From: Gnetum montanum
Lineage: Eukaryota > Streptophyta > Gnetopsida > Gnetales > Gnetaceae
Length of the DNA stretch: 64,000 bases
Reading direction: 5' to 3'
Assembly: GCA_015680685.1 (NCBI GenBank)
Contig: MNCI01014214.1
Span: 1-64,000, forward strand
Shown here piece by piece: positions 10,186 to 23,150 of this stretch. Numbering within the stretch: the first letter of the stretch is position 1; every line of letters begins with the position of its first letter. The notes below the pieces were generated by a model that did no database searches, was not told the DNA's origin, and was given only the letters and a program-made list of their open reading frames with translations. The translations under genes were made by a program, and so were the position numbers.

Positions 10186-11562
10186 CTAACTATTTGATTT
10201 TTGTCAACTTGCAAATGTTAACAATGCTCAAGATTGCAAACGCTGCTAAAATTTGCCAATAGGTTTTTCAATTGATTTTCTAAACACAAATGCCAACAAT
10301 GTTCAAACTTGCCAACGCTTCTCAAATTTTCCAACCAACTTTAATTTTTTCAATCCAATTTTTTTCCAATTTGCCAACCCTTTGAGCATTGCTTGTTAGT
10401 GTATTGATAGGGCTAGGACCACATGAGAGATGCAGTTTGGATGCTATGTGTCCTAGACCCACAAGGTGTTGACATGTCCACACTGCATGAACATGTAAAG
10501 CTGATTGACAAGCTTGCCATGCTACAATCATGCTGTCGAAACTGGAGATGCTAGGATCAGGTGTGACAACAATGCAAACAAGGAGTGAAGTGCACCGATG
10601 TAGCGTAGCCGCATGCTATGTTGTGCTATGCTGTGGAGCATAGCTAGCTAATGTAGCGTGGCTACTTACTACATTGTGCTACACTATGTAGTGTAGCATA
10701 GTGTAGCCACCAGTTCGAAGAAGAAATTTGCATTGGAGTTAATTGCATGTGTCAAAAGCCTTTGAAGTGTATTGATTGGTTCTGCATGTTTGCTATGCTA
10801 TGCTATGCTACGTAGCATAGCATAGTGTAGCAGCTGGCCTTAACTGCGATTTGCATTGCAAACATTTGTTTGAAAATCATGCTAACAATTTGCAACCTTT
10901 GTTCTCTGTGATATGAAGCCTTTTCAACTTGCTGATCCTAAATTCTGAGATGCCTTTCATCATTCTTGCACTATCGTGATGCTGTGCTACACTGCATAGC
11001 GTAGCAGCCAACATAGCCTGATTTTTGCTTAATTTGCTACTTTTCTAGTAAGATGGGATTTACTGAAGGACTCAAAGTTAAGTGAGACAACTGGTTTTGA
11101 AGGTCGAAGGTGCTTTCTAAGTGCAATTAAAATCACTAAGTAAGTTGGGCCTTCCTATTTTGCTTTTGCTACACTATGCTATGCTGCGTAGCGTATCATA
11201 GCGTAGCACTTCGTCTTGCAACAGTTTGGTTGCCTGAGAAACTGTCATTTGAGGTCTGCTATGCTACATAGCGTAGCATAGTGTAGTAAACCTCTTGACT
11301 AGAAAACTTGTCGAACTATTTTGTGCATCCTGAGCACCACCGAAAACCCCACACATCACTTTTGAGTAGACTACTAGCTGGATGAATTACCCAGGTGGGT
11401 AGGCCGAAGAGTCTGTTGGGCCTGTCAACACTGGAAGTAGAAAACTTGCCGAACTGGAAAATCTAAACTTAGAGCATACATTTCCTACCAAACTTCCACG
11501 ACGCTGCTTGAATTTCGTGAACTTGGTGAAGCAAGAATGCCTTGAAAATTTAAGGTGTTTAA
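10186..11562 (-). mobile_element. LTR D, partial, interrupted by element A
   Basis: Minus-strand LTR of the B-type family. Its start is the reverse complement of GGTGTTTAA at 11554-11562, a slightly mutated TGAAACACC. It aligns with the start of B's 3' LTR (27810 onward) and continues through the palindromic U3 region (11297-10600). It then passes a degraded TATA region (CCCTATCAATAC near 10410) and stops abruptly at 10186, where element A begins. The remainder should lie left of the window. Confidence 0.75.
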
Positions 11563-13150
11563 GGTAATTTTTCTAGTGGAGAAGTCTACTACACTACGAT
11601 GTGCTGCGCAGCGTAACAAGCCTCTCAAAGATCAATCAAGTGTCCGAATACTGATTTTAGCAAGATGTTCATAAAAGGCAAAGTCAGGATTCCGCCAACA
11701 CATGGTGCTATGCTATGCTACGCTACATAGCGTAGCATAGTGTAGCGAGGGCAAAGCATGAAAAGACTCCTTTTCCAAGCCATTTCGGCATAAGGTTTGC
11801 ATCTAACAGCATTGTGGCTTCTAAAACTACTTTGCCTCAATTAGCTCTTAGACCACAAGCAAAGTTTTCTCACAAAACATCGTAATTTTGACAGAAGTGC
11901 AAATTACATTGCCTGCTACGCCATGCTATGCTACATAGCATAGCATAGTGTAGAAAAGATACAAATCAATAAAGTGCTTCAAAGGTTAACCCCACATGCA
12001 CTAAGGCTTCTAGCAGAGGTTGTTGACTCCAACGTAAGTTTTCTATTAAACTAATGGCTACACTGTGCTATGCTACATAGTGTAGCATAGTGTAGCAAGC
12101 AGCTACGCTATGTCAATGTGCTATGCTACATAGCATAGTAAGCGGCTACGCTACTTCAATGTACTAGACAATGTAAGTGAGGAAAAGTTGACAGATGTAT
12201 CAGGACATCTTTAGCTAGCGCTACAGCTTGTTAGCAATAGCTAAGCTCTCCGTGATTAGCAACTTTGTTCCACTTTACCATACTCCTTAGTCCATCCCCC
12301 CAAAATTTGTTTCTATGCTTGACCCTATTCATAAGGATAGGGAAGACGTAGTTCTGGGGGCAGAGACTTCATTCCTACTTGCATTGTTAGCACATTGGAT
12401 TCCAACATGCGTAGTTTCAATGACATGGTTATAGCCTAGCAGAGTTCGCAACTAGCATTGCACATATACATAGTATGGGCACATCAGCATCTCATGGGGT
12501 CCAAGACACATGGCATCTAAGCCTCATTCCTCGCCTGCTCCTAGCCCTATAAATACCTTGGCGAACAATGCTCAAAGGGTTGGCATTTTTGGCATTAGCA
12601 CTTTCGGGTTGGCTTTTCTGTTGGCTTTTTTGGTAGTTGGCCTTTTTGCTAAAAGAATTGGCATTTTTACATTGAGGAGAGTAGTTGGCTTGTTAGCATT
12701 TTTCATTGTTGCCTTTTAGGTTCACATTTAAGAGCATAGTTGGCACATTTTGAGCATTCCAGTTACTCTCGAACTCTCTGTGCACCTCTAACATGGTATA
12801 ACTTGTTACACATCTTTCAAAACAAGGCAAAGAATTGAACCCTCAACCTTAAGGCAGTGCATTTTCTTACCTAAGCATATTCTGTTATCTCATTATTGTT
12901 ATCGTTGTTTGGCATTATTTCCTTCATTCTTGCATTTATCGATTATTGGTTTTACCTCAAGTATCTCACAATCAAAACAACATTCACATAAGATTAAGCT
13001 ACATCGATTAAGTCCCTGTCTGATCGACCAGACCATTCAGGATGCCCCGCTTCAATTTTATCTAGTACGATCCTTGCACAGATCTGGGGTTAAACTATTC
13101 ACCTGGCAACCTCTTAGTGTTTCCAGCCATCGATGTTTTCAGTCGCTATA
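11563..13150 (+). mobile_element. 5' LTR of element B, lacking its first ~270 bp
   Basis: Aligns with B's 3' LTR from about 28080 to 29662. It ends GTCGCTATA at 13150 (family end: CACTACA) and is followed by a primer-binding site. The first 270 or so bases are absent, because LTR D begins at this point in the opposite orientation. Insertion of D into B's LTR explains this. A TATA box (TATAAATA) is at 12548-12555 and the U5 block TAAGTCCCTGTCTGATCGAC at about 13009. Confidence 0.85.
11700..12160. repeat. Palindromic modules in U3 of the B 5' LTR
   Basis: Several inverted repeats are built from GCTATGCTACGCTA-type half-sites. The clearest is 11713-11740: CTATGCTACGCT, a 4-base loop, AGCGTAGCATAG. 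Others lie near 11920-11955, 12060-12100 and 12118-12140. LTR D has copies near 10800, 11170 and 11260, and the B 3' LTR near 28210, 28430 and 28570. Confidence 0.85.
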
Positions 13151-13420
13151 GTTTTTTTGTGCTAGAAGGAGGGCCTTTTGGTGCCTTTTCCATGTCCTAC
13201 GGTCAGACCTGCATGCTCTCTGTACCCTATCACTCATTAGCGTAAACATGACATCCTTGTGGTTGTTTATGCACTGTGTGGTACAGGCTAGTCACAATGA
13301 CGATTCCTTTGGAACCTTGTAGGATGAAAAGTCTTCGATCGCCTCTTGATCTTTCTATTTTTTCTTGCTTGCAAACCATTTTTCGCTTCACAAAAAAATT
13401 ATTTCCTTAACCACCATTGT
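13151..13420 (+). promoter_or_regulatory. Element B leader with primer-binding site
   Basis: At 13158-13175 TGTGCTAGAAGGAGGGCC matches the primer-binding site of A and E with one base missing. The leader then holds sequence resembling the C leader (near 33480-33640) and has no convincing coding content before gag-like sequence begins. Confidence 0.7.
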
Positions 13421-16033
13421 TCCTACCTCAAACCTTAAGGTCCCCTTTTCGATTCAAGGCACCATAGGTGTCGAGCAACCACCTAGCCCAGGACAAGAGC
13501 CATGCCGATCTCTCAGGATCCAAAATCGATAACTTGAGATCCTGGCATAGCACGTTGAACTTTATAATTTCCTCTATGCTAAGGTCTAGGTGAATCTACC
13601 CTTATATGCCCAATAACTTGAAGATAAACATCACTTCAAGTTCCTTTACCGCAATGGGAGGGAATTTATCCCTACTCCTGGCGCTTTAATCCCCTTGACG
13701 GAAATCTATCGGTGGATCTTAGATCAGCTGGTATAAACAAGTAGGCTTAGGGAGCAGTGAGACATAGCATCCCACTATGATGAGGCATTAAAGTATGGAC
13801 AAGAGGACCTAGATTCCCAGTTCGAGGGTGGGGACATCAAAATAACCTTGTGACTATCCCTCCCACCCCGTCTTTTTGGTCGAACCTACTCTTCATGATC
13901 ACTCCCTTTATGATTATGTCTACTCCATCACAAACTGTAGTTTCATCAGCCACGGGTAGCCATGCCATGCCCTTAGCATATCAACATGCCTATTCCTCCA
14001 TCTTGTTTCTAGGCACTATCCCTTCATAATCTATTCCTCAATCTATCCCTTCATTGTACCAAGTACCAATCACGGCTACCCTACCTTATGTGCACACGAT
14101 ACCTACGTAGTAGTTGCATATAGTCTCTACCTCCATTCCAGCATCTACATCTGTTCCACCATCAATGGCGGACCCACCCCCAGCCACGTGGTGGACCCCA
14201 TTCACTTCTACCCCTACTTCACAACTTTCCCAAATGTCGTACTACACTCACCATCAAGCATACCAGGTCCCGCAAATGGTACAACAAAGCACAGGAGGAC
14301 CTATCCCATGGAACCACCAGCGACCGTTGCTCCAACAGCATCACCCATTAGGTGGTGGATAGTACAAGCAGCACCCTTCATAGGGGCCACCCCAACGACA
14401 CCACCTATGAGTCAGGTTACTACCCCTACCACGCCACCAATGGTGGCTACCCCTATAGCTCCACAACCATTTGCATCATCCCCAGGTTTGAACCAAGCAT
14501 TCCAGCTTATCCAGATTGTTACTGAAGAAATTAAGCATCTGAAAGCTACCGATTCTAACACAATACAAGTCATGGATTTCTACCATGATGATCCCATCAG
14601 CCCGGCAGTCCCCATGCTAACATTACCCCTAGGATGCCACTCCCCAACTTTACAAAATATAATAGGGAGGGTGATCCCAATGCGCATCTTGTAACATTTA
14701 GATCTAAGTCCCTTCTACTGCAACAATGGTTGCACATCATCATCCACATCTTTTCCATGTCTCTGATGAGCAAAGCATTAGACTAGTACCGCGCACTCCC
14801 ATGCTCTTCTATCTCAGCCCTAGAGGAGTTGCTGACTTAATTCGTAACTTGTTTCAAGTATAACTTGAGACCAGAGATTATACTAGATTAGCTAATGAGC
14901 ATTAAGTAAGATCCATTTGAATCAGTCCAGAAATTTATACAACGGTGAAGCACTACCCTGAATGAAATCTGTGAGCCTATCGTAGAGGCCCATCTGCTAG
15001 CCATCTTCAAGGGTGTAGTGATCAACTTTATTAAGTCCAAACTATACTACCTCACTCCACGGAATCTTAGTCAATCTTTTTCCCATACTAAGAGCATTCA
15101 AGATGTGGCCGAGGCAAGTAAAGATCTGGCCTATGTTGCATATAAGAACATGTATATCAAGAAGGAAAAAGAAAAGGGCAAGGTTGTAATAGCCATAGTG
15201 GCCATTATGGAAAACGAATCCATGCCCAACAACAAGAACAACAAGAAGGTGACCACTGCACCAACTAACCCCGCACCCAGCCAAAGCAACGCTACTCAAC
15301 CCTCCACATCGGCACCCAAAGCATCCACCCCACCAAAGCCTAATTTTGAGTGTAAAGATCACTCTAAATACACTTCGCTACCTGTTAAGCCTTTAGAACT
15401 CCTGAAGAAATTACTCGAGGTGGGGTATATTCAACACAAGTAGATGTCAGAGGAGGCAACCAAAAGGCATCAACGATACTGTGAACTCCTTAGGAACCCC
15501 TTCTTGTCTTTGCCCAATGAGCCCCTATTCCTAAGAATTTTAGGATTTAGCGGTTCTGTGACTACCACCAACCTTTTGGTCACAACACAGATTACTATTT
15601 AGCATTAAAGGATGACATTCAACGAATGATTAATCAAGGAAAGTTTGTTCTAGAAGAAAGCAACCTTGTGCCCCATGAGAATCAATCTATGCATGTTTAC
15701 ATAGATCCACTTAATGGCAACAACGCTAGCTACATCATCAACACCATTGGCTTAGAAAGTGATCTCGAACTACCTCAGAAACCATTTTTGGTTTATGTGC
15801 CTCAACATAGTGCACCCATACCAGCATCAGCCAAAAAAATGTCATAGTAACCGTTTGTCCTAAAGGTCCCTCCTCGAACATCCGCCTCTACATCTTCTAT
15901 AACCACAACTACACCACCACCCACACTAACACCGCAAACACCATTTATCATCAGGGGGCCAAGCCGCTCAACTGCCCCCACCTTGCATAAGATACCATCA
16001 CAACCTTCTCGTCCAGGGAAATGAGAACAACAT
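13421..16033 (+). pseudogene. Element B gag, decayed
   Basis: Colinear with the gag of A but broken by many stops and frameshifts, and without a usable start codon. Recognisable parts are a proline/threonine-rich N-terminal half (14114-14500), an ITEEIKHLK-like segment, the gag core spread over 14640-15110, the AFTEAKD-like segment at 15018-15443 and remnants of the C/H motif (near 15550-15600). The shift between 14694 and 15018 and stops of the CTAG type show that it cannot make a full protein. It lies directly upstream of, and was once fused to, the protease region. Confidence 0.85.
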
Positions 16034-17119
16034 TTGACAGGTGAGGTGGCTAAACAATGTACTACCTCAAGACTTCCTAACCCTACCCCCTCATCATCAA
16101 TAGCTAATGCTGCTATGCCCAAGCAATCATCGTCGGCCCATCCAAAAAGGTCCAACCCCAAGCTTGAAATCGCTCCTCGTCATGAAATTCATCTCTTAGG
16201 ATGGATGGAAGAAGAGAATGGTAGCAAACAACAGGAGGGTAGGCAGGACCTACTAAACACCCTTACCCAGGTTAAGCAAGCTCTGAAACAAAAAAATACA
16301 ATTTTGAGCCTGTATGACTTGGTGACAACCTCTGCCATACATCGTGAGGCCCTAGTTCATATGTTCACGTCCATAGCGGTGGACAAAAGCATACCAGCGG
16401 AGGAAAAAGAAATTCACATAGTTATGCTCCCTTCTACACCTAAAAAATTGGGGCCAACTCAGTTAACATTTTGTGATGGGTTCATTAAAGATGACCCTGA
16501 AAAGGATCAGGTGACAACGACACTAATGTTCATCACAATTCAGGTTGGCCAACACAGGATCCGAAGAGTTCACGTCGATGACAATGCCGCAACCAATTTC
16601 ATCCCTTTTCCCATTGTGGAAAAGTTGGGCCTAGTGGATCAAATCAAGCCCATGAGAACATCCTATCTAAATTTTTTTAATGGGGCATGAGTGCAAGTAA
16701 AAGGGACTGTGCAAATTAAATTTGTGGTAGGGGACCAGTTCCCCATAAACGTAATGTTTATAGTGGTAGAGGAGATGCCAGGATTCAACCTAATTCTAGG
16801 GAGATCATGGTTGGCTCAACTGAGGGCCATTTCATTGCCAATACATCAAGAGATCCATTTATCCTATGCAGGAGGCGAAGTGGTGATACACGGTGATGAA
16901 GTAACTCCTCAGACCATAAACAATGTGGGGGTAGAGAAAGGTTCAAAGATCGAAGTCTCTAAAGAACAAGCCCCCATTCAAATGGAGGCGCCTGAACAAG
17001 CCAAAACTGGCATGAACAAAGTCGCAACATTGTCTGAACTGCCATTTCAGGCAACAAACAATAGCATAGAGGAATACCACAATAAGGCCCCTTGGCCTTA
17101 TACATCACTGAACCCATGA
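16034..17119 (+). pseudogene. Element B gag end and retropepsin, one stop
   Basis: Two open stretches in the same frame are separated by a single TGA at 16688-16690. The first holds the conserved linker (VKQALKQKNTILSLYDLV) and the protease signature VHVDDNAATNF, in which the glycine of the family's DDG is replaced by Asn. The second holds FNLILGRSWLAQL and the C-terminus ending at 17119. The length and order match A (2662-3324 plus the end of gag). The protein is likely non-functional. Confidence 0.88.
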
Positions 17120-17277
17120 TGGGTCAAAAAACAACTCCAGAGTTGAACAATGTCCATGTTAGCATAACTACGTTATGCATACTTCTCCGCACCTGCACCG
17201 CTTGCTTTACATCCATCGTTGGTTTTAACATCCTTTGTATTTACACAGTTTGTGTAGTGTAGTTCGTTTGCATATTT

Positions 17278-17535
17278 CATGGCCTACTAAGGCCTAAAAC
17301 TGGCAAAATTTTCATTTACTATCATTACAACGGCCCGAAATGGCCTAAAACTACAAACGGCCCGCTAAGGCCTAAAACTGGCAAAAACATTTTTACCATT
17401 GTCCCATGGCCCGAAATGGCCTAAAACTACACTCGGCCCTCCAAGGCCTAAAATTGGCTATTCAAAAAATGAATAATAAAAAAAAACTTCTTTTTCTTAT
17501 CACCTGACCATTGCCCGAAATGGCCTAAAACTAAG
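17278..17535. repeat. Tandem array 1 of element B
   Basis: Irregular repeats of GGCCCGAAATGGCCTAAAAC and GGCCYRCTAAGGCCTAAAAC follow the protease stop. They are in the same place and orientation relative to gag-pro as the array of element A (1993-2535), and correspond to its reverse complement. About seven units are visible, separated by A-rich spacers. Confidence 0.85.
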
Positions 17536-17678
17536 ACAAAAAAAAATAAAAATGAATAACACAGATAATACACAAGCCAGAATAAAATAAATCTTGTCAT
17601 AATTCATCTTCCATTTAAAGTCTCAATTAAATAATGTTTGAAATATTCTTTCAAAAATACAAATAAGATCCCTTGCTA

Positions 17679-20600
17679 TCATGCATCATCTTGCTCTGCA
17701 TCATCGTTTTTTTCCTCAAAGGGCCTTGTATCTTCATCCAGATTTTGCATCACAAAAATTAAAGTAGTCAGCTAAAGTCACAATAAAAACTAGAATAAAA
17801 TAAATTTTTGCATCGCAAAAAAGTGACTAACCTAAGATGGTACCGCATCTGTCTCAGGGGGTATGCAATCCAAGCCAATCCCGAGGCATTGCCAAACCTC
17901 CTCTTCAGCAATGTTTGCCTAGTACCTATCTCCCAAGTCAGTGTCTGTTGCAACTTTCTCCTTTTCAACAATCATCCATCTAGGCAACCTTGGAGAAAAG
18001 GAGGTAGTGGCAGTCCCACTTGCAGGGAAACTTACTTCCCATTTAGGGGATTCACTGACCATCACTTGTTGCATGAACTTGTTGTAAGCCCCAAAAGCAC
18101 CAATGACATCTAGGAATGCTTCATGTGTATACAACTTAATAGAAGCATCTTGGTACTGTTTACGGTAGGTGGCACGTTCTAGTTTATACATATTCTTATG
18201 GTTTTTCTGGGGCTTCCCCCACTCATAAAATCTTGCACTATAGTCTTTCTAGTCTTGGTTCTTCTGGGCCAACAAGTCCATTTGCATCCGCTACTCTATT
18301 ATTTCACGTGTGGTCTTGTTGTTGCATCACATGACGTTCAATATCTTGCATAATCAATCACGGCCATGTGCCAACTATCATCATTAGTATCCTAGGCCAA
18401 AAGGAATTCATTCCTAGAGTAGAGGTCTTCCACCTCAGCAGTTAGACTTGCCTTTTCCTTCTCAAGCCTTTGGACCTGTTTCCACAGGTCTTCGTTTGTA
18501 CCCCTACACTCCCATAAGGAGCATGCCAAGTACAGTGCACATTCACTAGCCTCATCGTATATGCGACGAGGTACTTCAGTCACTTCTGATGGGAATGCAG
18601 GCATGGTGTCAACCTTAACTACTTGCTTAGGGTCCCACTTGAGGTGAGAGGCCGTCAACCACACATAAAAAGGCATTAGTCCCAGCAGTGTAGCAAATTT
18701 TAACAAGTTAGCATAGCAAAGTTTAGCAAGTTAGCATAGCAAAGTTTGGCAAGTTAGCATAGCAGAGTTTAGCAAGTTAGCGTAGCAAATTTTATCAACT
18801 TAAAAGGCCTAGTGTAGTTACTTCACTTACCCACTTCTAGATCGATTCGCTTTAGATAGTCGATCATGTCGTCGACCACCCCCTGCATGAAGGCAAACTT
18901 ATCAGGGGTCTCGACCCATGGTTGTAGGTAGATCGAAGAAGGTCCTGTAGTGTTAATGGTGGTGTCTTCTACATAACAAAACATATTAGTTATGACCGAG
19001 AGGACTATAATAAAGATGATGAGAAAAAAAATGACAGTGTAAATCTCTTACCCAGCAAATCCTCAAGGGTGATAACGAGGGGGTCACCCATCGACAAACT
19101 TTCAAACATGCGATCAAACTCACCATCATCAAGTTGTAGCTCCCCTTCTTCTAGCTGATTTACCATCATGGTAGCACCCTCTATGTTCATCTGCTCTTCT
19201 GACATCGAACTATATTCAACGAAGGGATCATTGGCAGAGTCCTCTTTCTGGTTGACAAGGGCCTCCTCTTTATTCATTGGGGCCCTTTCTCCTATGGCAC
19301 CCACCTCTTCTTCATCAGTAGGAGTGTCCTCCTCATCAGCAGGAGTGTCCTCTTCATCAGCAGGAATGCCCTCCTCATCCATAGAAGCATTCTCCTCTTC
19401 GGCAGGAGCCCTTTCCTTTGCTATAGAAGCTCCTTCTTTCTTAACCAAGACCCTTTCCTCTATGGTTTGGGCCCCTGCATCTTTATTAGTCACCCTTGTT
19501 TTAGGGGCCGTCACTTCTACTTCGCCTTCTTCTTTTTCTTCTTCCTTTGTTAATAAAGCATGGTCACATTGGGCAAAAGCATACTAACTTAAAACAAATG
19601 CTACACCATGCTACACTACTATAGCACAGCGTAGTGAGAATTAACCAAACAAAAAAGACAACAAATAAAAAGAGGAAGCATTTACCAATGGGAAGCTGCA
19701 TTCTACGAAGCTTCAATCGTAGTTTTTGCCCCCCTTGTTGGTCCATACGGGGAGGCTCCTCAACCAGGGGAGACCTCTTACACTGCAACTTACTTGCCAC
19801 CATCTCTTTAATGAGGCATTTCCCTTGTGATACGCTACTTGTAGTATCAGGGAACACCTCTCCTACACTATCTTGGCTATGGAAGTTGCGTGTCACTTGA
19901 TCCTTGGTCGTTATTGAAAATGATTCTCCAATAGCTTCTAGGGGATCCTAGGATCAAGTGGTATAGAAGACTTGGAAAATCCATGGTTTGGAAATCTGGT
20001 CATGATTTTGTATCACCTAGACTCCATTCTCATGGACTACCAAGAATTTTGCAAAGCACCGCAGGTAGGCCACAAAGAAGGCATGGTGCACATTGAAATG
20101 GGATTCAAGCTTCTTATGAAGCTTGACCATTTCAGCCTATGAACCTTTGCAAAGATGCTTGGCCCAGTTGTAACAGGGCCCCTCTTCCATGACCTCTCTC
20201 ATTATCCAAGCTTGTCCAATCCCAATGATTTTTCCTTGGGAGAGTAGTTTGGGGAAAGCACAAGCATGGAAGACAAGGTAAATTGTCTTGGCCACTCTTA
20301 GCTTGGCCTCTTCAATATGGATCCCTTTGTAATTCTTCTTTGCCCCTAGCCACTCCTCAATGTCCCCCTGATGGTTTGTTTCCTTTTTGATCTTTGCTCC
20401 TACGGGGAAACCATCAAAAGGGACACCGAAGAGATCTGCAAATAGTTGGTCATTAATCTTAAGCACCACTAGCACACCGTGCACATGTGTGTTGAAGCGA
20501 CTGCTCTTTCAGAAAAGAAGTTGGCTAGGGCAAGCATCTCAATAGCAGGGACACTAGGGTTGATGGCCAAGAATAACTCCATGAGCCCAACATCCCAAAT

Positions 20601-22465
20601 GTTTTTGACAAGCGATTCCGGGGCCCCATTGTAGAGCTAGTGTTGGGTCTCCTCCACCTCCCCATACTTAAAATAAATGTTGGCCTTGTTATGCCTAGAG
20701 GTAATCACGGTGACCTCCTAGGATTTCTTCATCGCTATAGCAGTTTACAAAAAGAAAAGGTAAAAATTTAAACAAAACAAAAAATAGGAGAAAAAATGAA
20801 ACAACACTCAAACATGCAAACAATTCATGGTCTAGTGTACCAGGTTTAAACAATAATGGGAATGATGGAAGATCCACCAACACGTATTCAACAGTGATCG
20901 GCCTAAGGGATGCACAATCCTCATCCAACCAAATCACCTTATACTTACTATAAAACTAGGAGTACCAGGTTGGATAGGTTATGTACTCACCCCCGCATTG
21001 GCGTATCACAGTGTTGCGCATGTTCCCAATGGAGGAAAACTTCCACATGGCCATCTATGCCAAAGCCAAGACATCAGTATCACCATGAAGCCCACGCTTG
21101 TTGATATAAAACCTGGTAACAAATAAAAAAAGAACATACACTATTAACATTGTTGCCTAGCGTAGCATGCATTGCATAATGTGATGGAATACATTTGTAG
21201 AACTCACCCATCAGAAAAATAAACGATTCCTGGTGGGTTCTAAAAACAAGTACCCATGTGGTAGGCAACAAACAATGTATTGTATAAGTGGTAACACTTA
21301 TACTCTACCATCTCCCAGATCCAACTCAAGTGTCTCAAGTTTTTTGGGTGCTGGTTGGATCCTTCTGCCTACTCGTCCCCAATTGCCCCATCGGTCAAAA
21401 ATTTCAGAATACCTTAGTTTTCCCGAAGCAATAGGGTTTCTGTAATTGCAGTTATTGTCTCTGTTGATAAGTGTGACCAAATGATCACACTAAAGTGCTG
21501 GAGGAGGCATTGTAGGAAGTCCTGAGTGCCTTCCTGAAACCAGACCGCCTACCGCTCCACACATGCATGGGGCGGAGGAATGTTGGCCACCATTTTACAT
21601 AGGCAGCACAAAACCCTTACAATCTCCAAGACAATTAGAATGGGTTTTAACATTACCCTACACAACAGAATGACAAATGTTAGCAATATGTTCGAGTGGA
21701 GTTCACATGTAGCATAGCACGATTAGCCTTTTGTACATAACGTAGCATAACTCTTTCTTTATATATAGTGTAGCATAAACCCCCTGTTTGCAAATAGCAT
21801 AGTGTAACCTACCCTTTGCATGTAGCGTAGTAGAACCACAAGATCAATAGCGTAGCAACATGATACTACCAACGCATTGGTCTAAAAAGTCTTGCAACAC
21901 ACTGGCCTAGCATAACAAAAATTATTAAATACAAATTTCAAATAAAAAAATTTAATACGCTATAGTTGTTTCAATCAACCTTCTATCATACGAAATGACA
22001 CGTGCTACGCTGCATTAAACACGTGTGACGTTGTCAAATTTCACATGTAGCCAAACCCTCCTGAGAGCCGTATGCTACGCTATTTGCATGCTAGGTTTCC
22101 AAGATCACCTAAACCTTTGCAACGAGGCAATCACAGCAATGGTGGTCTAGGCAATACTGCATGCAATCTTAGTGTAGCATCTGTACATCCGTCATGGCTG
22201 AATTGACAATAGCGGTGGTGTAAAGGCCAAGATGGCAACCAAAACAGTGATAGAAGACACTAATTTCATTACAAAAAATGAAAAACAAAAAAAAAAGAAG
22301 AGATAACAACATCAACCTGTAGAGAAAAGGTAGCGTAGAAACTTACCGGGTTGACGGAGTCTCCTCTCATACTACGATACATGCCTACAAAAAAAGACCT
22401 AGGGTGTCTTTCACCTCATCCACCTTGGTGAGTGCTAGGTGTTTGTGTTCTCCTTTACATGCCAT
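17679..22465 (-). pseudogene. Antisense multi-exon gene of element B
   Basis: Function not recognised. Homologue of the plus-strand gene of element A, running against B's own genes, between protease and RT. Visible exons on the minus strand are a first exon 22465-22347 (ATG, then donor GTAAGT), 21658-21208 (donor GTGAG), one ending at 20991 (donor GTGAGT), a long conserved part about 20690-20000 (motif DIEEWLGAKKNYKG), one ending at 19686, one about 19556-19052 (acidic repeats of ADEEDTP type, donor GTAAGA), 18968-18832 (motif DKFAFMQGVVDDMID, donor GTAAGT), the coiled-coil exon about 18660-17855 and an acidic last exon ending in TGA at 17679. Stops in several exons show decay. The exon borders agree with A and C. 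Confidence 0.75.
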
Positions 22466-22598
22466 CGTCTCAGTTGCAGATTCTTTTTAGTCACTACACT
22501 AAATTTCCTTGCTCTTTGTTAGTACAACTGCTCTACGCTTTGGATGTGGGCTCTACGCTCTTATGATGAAAATGACGAGTTTACCATAGGTAAACCCC

Positions 22599-22606
22599 TA
22601 TTTATA
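22599..22606 (-). promoter_or_regulatory. TATA box of the B antisense gene
   Basis: On the minus strand GGCTATAAATAGGGG lies about 135 bp upstream of the ATG of the first antisense exon (22465). It is not part of an LTR. This suggests that the gene has its own promoter inside the element. Confidence 0.6.
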
Positions 22607-22769
22607 GCCAATTTGGTGAAAAGAACTTGTCTTTTTCGCACCCTGAATAATGTAAGATGCTTCGTACAGCGTAGCACTCCCGCCATGGTGTAGCAGCACT
22701 GTTTGCATCATGGCAGGTGGGCCCAACTAAAAATTTTTTCCCACCTTAAATTAGCTACTTACTTTTGCA

Positions 22770-23035
22770 AGAATAACCAAGTTATCAGTCCGTAAAGACC
22801 TTAAACTAATATCAACTTACCTTTTCAAGAATAAATCATTAATGATCCGCAAAGACCTTAAACTAATACTTTTAACTTACAAACCTAACCCGTTAGCGAT
22901 CCGCAAAGACCCTAAACTACCAGTTACGACTTAGAATTCAACCAAGTTAGCGGTCTGCAAAGACCTTAAACTAGCAATGTTAAAATACAACTTTGCATCG
23001 AGATGGTCTACTATGACCTTAAACTAGCAGTTTGT
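22770..23035. repeat. Tandem array 2 of element B
   Basis: About five units of the type GTCCGCAAAGACCTTAAACT, spaced 50-65 bp, lie between the 5' end of the antisense gene and the splice acceptor of pol. Same motif as arrays 1 and 3, with GACC in place of GGCC. Confidence 0.85.
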
Positions 23036-23150
23036 GAACTCTGTATCGTAGTTGACAATTTTTTTAATCATTTCACATCTCATTATAGCTTTGTAAATGT
23101 TTACTATGTGCCATGGCTACAAATAGGTATCACTTGACTTAGCATTTATC

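Noticed and set aside
11298-11562. Simple 260-bp inversion within one B 5' LTR
   Set aside because: The inverted match continues far left (to 10186) as a whole opposite LTR, so insertion of D explains it better.
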